A stretch of DNA of 64,000 nucleotides, from positions 64,648,001-64,712,000 of the forward strand of contig JAMJFZ010000199.1 in assembly GCA_026225945.1 (NCBI GenBank), written 5' to 3'. The DNA comes from Cricetomys ansorgei. Taxonomy: Eukaryota > Chordata > Mammalia > Rodentia > Nesomyidae. Positions within the stretch are counted from its first letter, which is position 1. Every line of letters begins with the position of its first letter. The notes beneath the pieces are model-generated. The model saw only the letters and a program-made list of their open reading frames with translations, searched no databases and was not told the origin of the DNA. Of the stretch, positions 56,880 to 64,000 are shown one piece after another. Position numbers and translations under genes: made by a program.

Positions 56880-57182
56880 TCAATTGCAAAATTATCCCCA
56901 TCACATCGGCCTATGGGCATGTATATGGGACATTTTCTTGGTTAATGATTAATGTGAGAGGGCCCAGCCCACTGTGGGTGCTGCCACCCTTAAGCAGGTG
57001 GTCCTGCCTTATAGAAGAAAGCAAGCTGAACAGCGTACTGGGAGCAATCCAGTAGAGAATGTTCTCCATGGTTCCTTCTTCTGTTTCTTCTTGAGTTTTT
57101 GGAAGGAAATAAGCCCTTTCCTCTTCCAGGTTGTTTGGCTCAGTGTTTTATCACAGCAACAGAAATACAAACCAGGACAAGC
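56880..57182 (+). mobile_element. MaLR-like (MTE-type) LTR fragment, plus strand
   Basis: atcacatcggcctatgggca, ttttcttggttaatgattaa, gagggcccagcccactgtgg, gtgctgccacccttaagcag, ccctttcctcttccaggttg, gttttatcacagcaacagaa. The same family lies antisense at 63.15-63.54 kb. I am sure of the repeat, less sure of its class. Confidence 0.65.
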
Positions 57183-57289
57183 CTTATGAAGGGGGAAGAA
57201 CAAAAAGCAAAAACTATTGTACTTACTTGATTCTTCACCAAGCTATTTCTAGCATTATATGAGTAATCAACAGATAATGCATGAGTGAA

Positions 57290-57490
57290 AAAGTTAGAAT
57301 GAAGTACTATATGCCTACCATGTATCAGGAAGTAAACATTTCTATTGGTTAGCTGGGTCTCCGACAACCTGCAGTAGGCAATGCTACTCTCATTCTGCAG
57401 ACAAGGAAATAAATGAGAGGGGGAAGTGACTGGGCCACAGTGATGCTCCGTGGTGGGAACAACAGGATCTGATTCAGGAAACAGACCCTT
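57290..57490 (+). mobile_element. MIR SINE
   Basis: tgcctaccatgtatcaggaa, tctcattctgcagacaagga, gggaagtgactgggccacag, then ggatctgattcaggaa. This explains the 136-codon minus-strand frame at 57,140-57,550, which is therefore not a gene. Confidence 0.6.
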
Positions 57491-57760
57491 CATGTAAGAT
57501 GCAGTGTTGCTGCCCTGCTGTGCTACAGTGGACGTGGTAACAATGACCACTTTCCCATTTCCTCTTTCCCCTGCCTACTGTGTCACAACCAAATGCTTTC
57601 TTCATTCAGTTGGAGAACTTTCTACTCTCCTTCTGCCAACATGAAGAGAAATGATTGCTTTACACATGATGTGCAAGTCAAGTTAAATGTCTTTCTCTTA
57701 GGAGTCATTTATCTGTAATTGGGTTAAAATTACAGGGTTTTTTTTTTTGTTTTTTTTTAA

Positions 57761-57890
57761 GGCCAGGCATGGTGGTATATGCCTTTAATCACAGCTCTTG
57801 GGAGACATAGGCAGGCAGATCTCTATGAGTTTGGAGCCAGCCAGGCCTATGTAATGAGACCCTTTCTTAATAAATAGAATTACAAAGTTT
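57761..57890 (+). mobile_element. B1 SINE, plus strand
   Basis: ggccaggcatggtggtatat, gcctttaatcacagctcttg, ggagacataggcaggcagat, ctctatgagtttggagccag, then catgagaccc-like end (taatgagaccctttctt). Confidence 0.88.
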
Positions 57891-59740
57891 TAGAAAAAGA
57901 TGTTGGGCATGTAAGGTTCTGAAAGACTCAGCTAATTAAGCCCCCTATTCCTTGTCTCTTTTCCTTTCCTTTCTTCCTTTCATTTTTCCTTTTGTTCCTC
58001 CCTAGCATTCCCCTCCTTCATTTTTAACTGTTTCCCTCTTTTTATCAAGGCTATGAAAAGATCTTTCAGTTTGCAATACTGCTACTTAACATTGAGAGCT
58101 GACTATGTCTTGGTATTTAAAAGGCAGCTCTGAAAAAGTTGGGTCTTAAAGCTGCTGCATGTGTGTTTACCTCATTGGGAAGAAAGAACATTTGGTTCCT
58201 GTCTTGAGGGACTCTCTTGCTCCAGGATTGCTGAAAGGGCAGTGGAGTCTGCCTGGGCTGCAGCAAAGGTCTGAGCACACCCTTGGCTGGAGGGCACTCT
58301 TCTCTGTAGAAAAACTCAACCTCTTTGCCACAGCAGGAGCTTGCATGATGACATGGTGAAAGAGTGGACTGGAGACATGGAGAAATGAGGGCCCACATCT
58401 GCCTAGAGACCTTGTCAGTTCATTCCAAACAGTTGATGACCCCTATGAGTCAGCTCTTCAGGGCTCCAGCCCCTTTACATGGATGTAACTAAGGCATGGT
58501 ATGCATGGTAGAGCACCAAGGCAGGTATTTGCATAAACATGTGACCCAGGGCAATGCTGTATTCCACCTTAATAACATATGTAGTAGGGCCGTGTCTCTC
58601 TACTTTAGCAATTTTAAATGATTATTCATAGATAATAGAAACTTTTACAGAATACCCACTAATTGACACCTTGCAAACAGCAAATGGATTTTATTGCCCA
58701 AAGTGGTATCTAAAGATATGTGCCAATTTCAGAGTACTTATTAGATTAAAATCAATTATCATTCATTTATTCTGCAAAACAGCAGTTGGGCACCTGCTAA
58801 ATTTAGGCATAATTCAAATAACAAATGTATTGAGCACCAATTACATATCTTAGAAAAGCTATTTCACTGATTCCTTCAAACACTTTTCATTTTGCGCTAT
58901 GTTGTAATCATGTGAAAGTGTTTTGCAGATCCTCTTTATTTCAGTGACATCTAGTAAACCCTGGGGGTGACATTTGGTTCATCTGTTTCAAACAATCCAA
59001 TCTGAAAGGATGCACTAGTGAATATAAAGTTTTAATGCAGTGGTATTTTTTTTCTACCTGTATCAAAAGAGATGTCAGGGAGGTAATTTGGTTTGCCTAG
59101 GGGTCTCCTGGGAACACCGGGACAAACAATCCTTATTGGATGAGTCTAGCAACCCATCATTCAGGGAAGAAAGGGCCGTCAGGCTTGGATCCCCAGAGAT
59201 CCTTGGAACTGTGGGGGAAGCTATTCTCCAACCAGAGTCTTTTGATTTGGACTGTTATGGCAAGCAAGAAATTACTGAAAAATGTGTGGACTCGTTGTTG
59301 TAGTAGCAAGCTTTCCTCCATGAAGTAATGGTAAAATAAAAAAATATATATATTTGCAACCCAAGTGTGTGAAGATGCTCATAAAAAGAATGGTAAATCT
59401 TCACTTTGAAGATTAAGTGAGCTTCTGCCTCCTTAACGTTGCTTCAAAGTCTAAGTCTTGTCAACAAATAGAACCTGGGCATATGAGAGACAGTTTCAAA
59501 TTCAGGAACATTTTAAGTAAGATTTTCATTGGAGAATTGTAAACATTCAAAAATAGAGACATATCCTCATCAAGCAGCTCCTACAAGGAATAATTTGGAA
59601 TTGAATGTCTTTGAACGATTCCTACCTTATTTTTGTTGGAGGAGGGCCAAGTCCTTAATAAGCATCTCGCTAAAAGGATCCTGGGGCTAAATCTTATTTA
59701 TAGAGACAAAAGATTATTTTTATTTTAACCTCACATTTAT
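57891..59740. other. no recognisable feature
   Basis: Non-repeat DNA with a pyrimidine-rich tract at 57,955-58,040. Overlapping frames of 60-93 codons have no recognisable domain. Confidence 0.35.
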
Positions 59741-59749
59741 ACTCTCTGG

Positions 59750-60037
59750 TTGAGTGTGCCACTTAAGACAGCAGTGGCAATGAACAGGAAGACTGCATTT
59801 GTACTGTTCAGTGTTCATCCTGCTATACATACCACATACTCATCTCAAGTGAGAGGCAGATTTATGGTGAATTGTACAGGCTCCTCCCTTGCTGCCATCT
59901 GCAACAAGCCAGAAGGTATGCTCTATAGTAGGGCACAAGTCCCTGCATGTGTGCTCTATAGTGGGGCACAGGTACCTGCAGGTGTGCTCTATAGTGGGGG
60001 ACAGGGACAGGCCAGTTTATGGGTAATGGATGACTAA
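59750..60037 (+). other. 95-codon open frame carrying an 11-residue repeat
   Basis: Open plus-strand frame from an ATG at 59,750. Its second half contains three copies of an 11-residue unit (VLYSGAQVPAG-like), because the underlying DNA repeat is 33 bp and so keeps frame. No homologue is recognised, no promoter or splice signals are evident, and the repeat alone can explain the absence of stops. Most likely non-coding. Confidence 0.15.
59916..60010 (+). repeat. 33-bp minisatellite, about 2.9 copies
   Basis: Units start at 59,916, 59,949 and 59,982. Each has gctctatagt followed by ggggcacaggtaccctgc-type text. Copies differ at a few positions. The period is exactly 33. Confidence 0.92.
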
Positions 60038-60475
60038 TTAAAATAGGGTGGAATCAACAATGTGCTGTAATCTGTTCACATTAGCTCATCAGAGCTGATC
60101 ACACATTTCTCCCCACTTTTGCACTTGATCACATTGGCAGCTGGAGACTGACCACGGTGGACACTGGTGATTGCTTCATATCAGGACTTTTCTCCCCCCA
60201 GAGAGGCAATTATTAAGTATTTACTAGTACACTGTTGGGGAGATTATATTATTGTCTCCAAAATATCCGCTCATCATCATTTTGGGTAGAGTCCCCACTG
60301 CTCCTTGCTGTGAGAGGGAGAAACTTTCCCACCCATTTTTATTAGTCTTGATATTGGGAATAACTTTGATCCATGGACCATAACTAGAAGTGCACCTGTC
60401 ACTTCCAAGCAGAGCATCTTTGCAGGTTTTTCGTTACTACAGTGAAATATCTGATATAAGAAAGTTATAAGGAGA

Positions 60476-60477
<2 letters not shown>

Positions 60478-60525
<48 letters not shown>
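60478..60525. repeat. (TG)n microsatellite
   Basis: 24 uninterrupted TG units. A minus-strand frame across it reads Thr-His repeats and is an artefact. Confidence 0.97.
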
Positions 60526-60527
<2 letters not shown>

Positions 60528-60539
60528 TTCTCAAGGTTT

Positions 60540-60830
60540 CAGTTTAAGATCAGGTGGCCAAGTGCTCTAGTCCTCTGGCAGACACAGCATCTGGAGGAGT
60601 ATGCAGTAGAACAAACCTATTCATCCTGTGAACCAAAGAGCAAAAGAAGGCAGAGGCCATGGTCCAACAATGTCCTATAAGGACATACCTCCCATGACTT
60701 TAGAACCTCTTATAAGGCCCTGCCTCTTAAAGATCTGCAGTACCCCAGTAGCATTGCCCTAGGGATCAGGGGTGGGCACGTGGGACTTTGGAGGATATTC
60801 AGTATCCTGATTACAGCACAGAAAGTAAAT
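60540..60830 (-). mobile_element. MaLR-type (ORR1-like) LTR, antisense
   Basis: aaggacatacctcccatgac, tttagaacctcttataaggc, cctgcctcttaaagatctgc, tgggactttggaggatattc, then agtatcctgattacagcac. This is the reversed 5' half of an ORR1/MT LTR. The left half is strongly diverged. Confidence 0.55.
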
Positions 60831-61084
60831 GCCTGCTTTCCCCTTTCCCTCTGCCACCGTATAGTATGATCCAGATCCTATGTGCTGCTTCAGTGAACCC
60901 TAAAATGAAGAGGATATGTTGGAAAATGACAGCCAACCTGTGAACAAAGATAGAAGCAAAGAGTAAGTATTTTTGTAATAATTCGGGGCTTCTTATTGCA
61001 GCATTAGATAGGCTAAACTGACCGAATCAGCGGTTATGACTGAGGTACTACCATGGTCATCCAAGTTGTGTGGCATTAATTCTG

Positions 61085-62815
61085 GAATTTGGGAGTGATA
61101 AACAAAAATGTTATTGACACAAAAAGCAAAAGCTCATACTGGCAAGGATATGGAGCATGGGGAACACTCCTCCATTCTGGTGGGAGTGCAAACTTGTACA
61201 GCCACTATGGAAATCAATATGGTGGTTCCTCAGAAATTTGGAAATTGATCTACCTCAAGACCCAGCTATACCACTTCTGGGCATATACCCAAAGGATGCT
61301 TCATCCTACCACAAGGACACTTGCTCAGCTATGTTCCATAGCAACTTTATTCATAATAGCTAGAAACTGGAAGCAATATAGATGTCCCTCAACCAAAGTA
61401 TAGATAAAGAAAATGGGGAACATATACACAATGGAGTATTACCCAGCTGTTAAGAAAATGACATCATGAAATTTACAAGCAAATGGATGGAACTAGAAAA
61501 AAAAATCATCCTAAGAGAGGTAACCCAGACCCAGAAAGACAAACATACCCACTTATAAGTGGGTATTAGCTGTTAAGTAAAGGATAATCATGCTACAATT
61601 CACAGACCCAGAGAGTCTAGGTAACAAGGAGGACTCTAGGAGGGACTCATAGATCTCCCTGGGAAGAGAAAATAGGACTGATCTTGTTGGTGGACTAGGG
61701 GCAGGTGGGGATGGGAACTGGAGGAATTAGCTGGGTGGAGGGATAGAGGGAGATGACTGGAATTGGGGGTATTTTGAGGGAGATATGGAAGCCTAGTGCA
61801 ATGGAAACTCCCTGGAATCTATGAGGGTGACCCTAGCAAGGCTTCCTAGTAATGGAGAATGCAGAGCCTGAACTTGCCATCTTCTGTAACCAGGCAGGCT
61901 TCCAGTTGTGGGACTATGTCACCAACCCAGCCACAAAGCCTTTGACCTAGAATCTGTCCTGCCTGCAAGATGTGTTAGGGAAGTGGTGGCACAGAACTAG
62001 GGAGAGGGGCCAACCAGTGACTGGCCTAACTTGAGGCCCCTGCCGTGAGAGGCCAATGCCTGACACTGCCTGGATGACCAGGAATCAGAGACTACATAGT
62101 CCAGAGACCTAGTATAGAACCAAATACAACTGACAAAAAAAGAAAAATCATTGAAATGATTCCCAATGATGTGCTGCTGTACTCATAGATGGGTACCTTG
62201 CCCAGTTGTCAACAGAATGGCTCCCTCTGGCAGGTAATGGAAATATATTCAGAGACCTACAGTGAAACATTAGGTGGAGAGAGAACCCAAATTGGAGATC
62301 TCCATTGGATCCTCCCCTCAGAACCTGAAGAATCCATGGAAGAGGAAGAGAAAGTATTATAGGAACCAGAGGGCTCTAGGACACTAGGAGAACATGGCCC
62401 ACAGAACCAGCTAAGCAGGGATAATAGGGGCTCACAGAGACTGAGGCAGCAATCACGAAGCCAGCATGGGTCTGCACTAGGGTCTCTGCATATATGTTGT
62501 GATTGTTAGCTTGATGTTTCATAGAGTAGGTGTGTCTCTAACTTTTGTCTGCTCTTAGGACTCTTCCTCCTACTGGGTTGCCTCTTCCTGCCTTGCTTAT
62601 GAGTGTTTGTGCCTAGTCTCACTGTATCTTGTGCTATGTTTGGTTGATATCCCCGGGAGACCTGCTCTTTTCTGAAGGGAAGTGGAGAGGGAATGGAACT
62701 GGAGGAGAGGGGAAGTGGTAGGGGACTGAGAAGAGTAGAGGGTGGGGAAACTGTGGTTGGGATGTATTGTTTGAGGGGAGAATAAAAGACATGCTATTGA
62801 AGAATTTAAAAACGG
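61085..62815 (+). mobile_element. rodent L1 (Lx-like), plus strand, 5'-truncated, 1.7 kb
   Basis: The left part is the end of ORF2, with frameshifts: ggtgggagtgcaaacttgta, cagccactatggaaatcaat, cttctgggcatatacccaaa, caatggagtattacccagct, then cccacttataagtgggtatt. The translated pieces include DPAIPLLGIYPKDAS. The 3' UTR follows: tcctgcctgcaagatgtgtt, cctgacactgcctggatgac, a ccagagggctctaggacact segment, cagagactgaggcagcaatc, and ending gaggggaagtggtaggggac and agaataaaagacatgc. The open frames at 61,089-61,403 and 62,597-62,840 belong to it. Same family as the antisense copy at 16.4-17.8 kb. Confidence 0.9.
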
Positions 62816-63145
62816 CAACTTCAATTGATAAAATTGTCATCAGTGGTGACAGTAGAAACAGACACTGTACTAAGTGAACTTCTGCCTCTAGGTAAAGAGG
62901 TCATAAGACAGAATGTTATTCAAATGCCTGAGTTGCTATGTACTATACATAGTGAATACTAGAAAGGAATTCAGCTTGGGAAAGAAGTGTTTGTTGTAGA
63001 GAGATCAAAGAGAGTACAGAGGACTGGGAATTTGAGAACTGCAGGATGTAACTGATTTTGATTCTTAAACAATAAAGGAGAAATATGGGAAAACCTTTTA
63101 AGTGACAAAGGCTGGTTAAAGTCTCATGGCAGGGCCAGTAGAATG
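62816..63145. other. no recognisable feature
   Basis: Single-copy-looking DNA between the L1 and the following LTR-like repeat. Confidence 0.35.
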
Positions 63146-63149
63146 TATT

Positions 63150-63540
63150 TGCTTTCTATTGTTGTAATAAGCTATAATAAGCACCATGACCCAAAGCAAC
63201 TTTGGGGAGGAAAACATTTATTTGGCTTACAATTTACAGTCCATCATTGAGGGAAGAAACTAAAGCAGGAAGTGAAACAGAGACCATAGATGACAAGTTG
63301 TTACTGGCTTGCTCTCAGTCTGACATTCAGCTACATTTCTTACACAGCCCTGGGCCACCAGCTTAAGAGTGGTACCACCCACAGTAGGCTGAACGTACCC
63401 CCTCCCTCTTATCAATTAGCAATCAAGAAAGTGCCACAAATATATGCCCATGGGCCACATAGAAGCAATCTTCAGTTGAGGTTCCCTCTTCCCAGGTAAG
63501 TCTAGGTTTATGTCAAGTTGTCAAAAACTAAACAGCACAT
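63150..63540 (-). mobile_element. MaLR-like (MTE-type) LTR, antisense
   Basis: tgctttctattgttgtaata, agcaactttggggaggaaaa, catttatttggcttacaatt, cagtccatcattgagggaag, gtggtaccacccacagtagg, ttcagttgaggttccctctt, cccaggtaagtctaggttta, gtcaagttgtcaaaaactaa. A nearly full-length copy of a common rodent repeat. It accounts for the 69-codon frame at 63,290-63,499. Confidence 0.7.
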
Positions 63541-64000
63541 TTCCTGATTTGATTAGGGTGGGACCAATCGTAATTCAGATAAAATGGCTTCAGGAAAAGA
63601 GTATAAATGTACTTCTCTCACTTAAGCAAATAAGTTGGCAACCAATGCTAGAGAGTTACAAGAATTGCAGATAGCCATTGGCCCATGAAGCTCTTTGGAA
63701 TCAAATGAATAAGACTGTGAGAAAATTATACTGCCAAAAGAGTTACTAGCTCACACTAAAGTAGATGAAGACTGATGAAATGGTCTTTAGATTCCAGATT
63801 ATTGTGGGAACAAAGATATCCATGGCATGTTTGTGATCCTCTGCTTAAGGGGCCATAACTGGTATACTCACTCCCTGGTCTCATTGAGGCAGGGCTACTC
63901 TAGTAGACCTTCCCTGGAGGATGTGGAGGTATTTCTCCAAAGGTGCACCATGCTCCTCTCTAATGTGGCCCTCCTTTATACTGTCTCTGCAGTACTCCCT
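63541..64000. other. no recognisable feature
   Basis: Non-repeat DNA to the window end. Confidence 0.35.

Noticed and set aside
57140..57550. 136-codon minus-strand ORF
   Set aside because: It overlaps a plus-strand MIR (57,290-57,490) and part of a MaLR-like LTR. No coding features and no start or splice context.
61089..61403. 104-codon ORF with reverse-transcriptase-like ancestry
   Set aside because: It is a frameshifted remnant of L1 ORF2 in a 5'-truncated copy, not a host gene.

Overview
The window is nuclear DNA of a muroid rodent. It is AT-rich and intron-like, and it carries rodent-specific SINEs (B1, B2/B3, ID, B4), rodent L1 (Lx-like) 3' ends, MaLR/MT-type LTRs and a URR1 hAT element, over a layer of older mammalian repeats (MIR, L2, L1M, MLT1, MST, MLT2, Tigger). 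The youngest B1 and B2 copies are clearly diverged from their consensus, so I do not assign a species. Repeat names come from recall of consensus sequences, not from a search. No complete protein-coding gene can be supported.

The one strong genic signal is a CpG island at about 52,960-53,890. It holds a CRE palindrome, an RFX X-box, GC boxes, an ETS site, an E-box and an NRF1-like site, with no TATA box. On the minus strand it contains a candidate first exon ending in a near-perfect splice donor (exon end 53,348, donor GTGAGTG). A reading frame starting at 53,559 runs 70 codons into that donor. I read this as exon 1 of a minus-strand gene whose first intron fills at least part, perhaps all, of positions 1-53,347. 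The protein is not recognised. Divergent plus-strand transcription from the same island is possible but weakly supported.

Layout. 1-19 kb: repeat-rich, with several L1 3' ends (8.2-8.9 kb and 9.6-10.6 kb plus; 16.4-17.8 kb minus), an MLT1 LTR apparently interrupted by other DNA, an MT-type LTR and an MLT2-like LTR. 19-33 kb: mostly single-copy-looking DNA with scattered MIRs, one B2, B1s, an ID and a URR1 with clear target-site duplication. 33-46 kb: an antisense L1 3' UTR, an MST-type LTR, an ancient L1M broken by a B1 and a B2, a B4 with a long TG/CG tract, an MT-type LTR and a Tigger-type transposon. 46.5-52.9 kb: repeat-poor DNA just inside the putative intron 1, with one B1 and a diverged direct duplication. 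52.9-54 kb: the CpG-island promoter. 54-64 kb: upstream flank with MIR, B1, MaLR-type LTRs, a 33-bp minisatellite and a 1.7-kb truncated L1.

The most useful non-routine observations are: a 59-bp direct repeat flanking a 114-bp poly(A)-tailed insert (16,020-16,251), which looks like an L1-mediated retroposition of an unidentified RNA; a diverged 130-bp duplication at 48.75/49.72 kb; the 33-bp minisatellite held in frame inside a 95-codon ORF; a short interstitial telomeric array; and the promoter architecture. I found no evidence of a novel multi-gene system.
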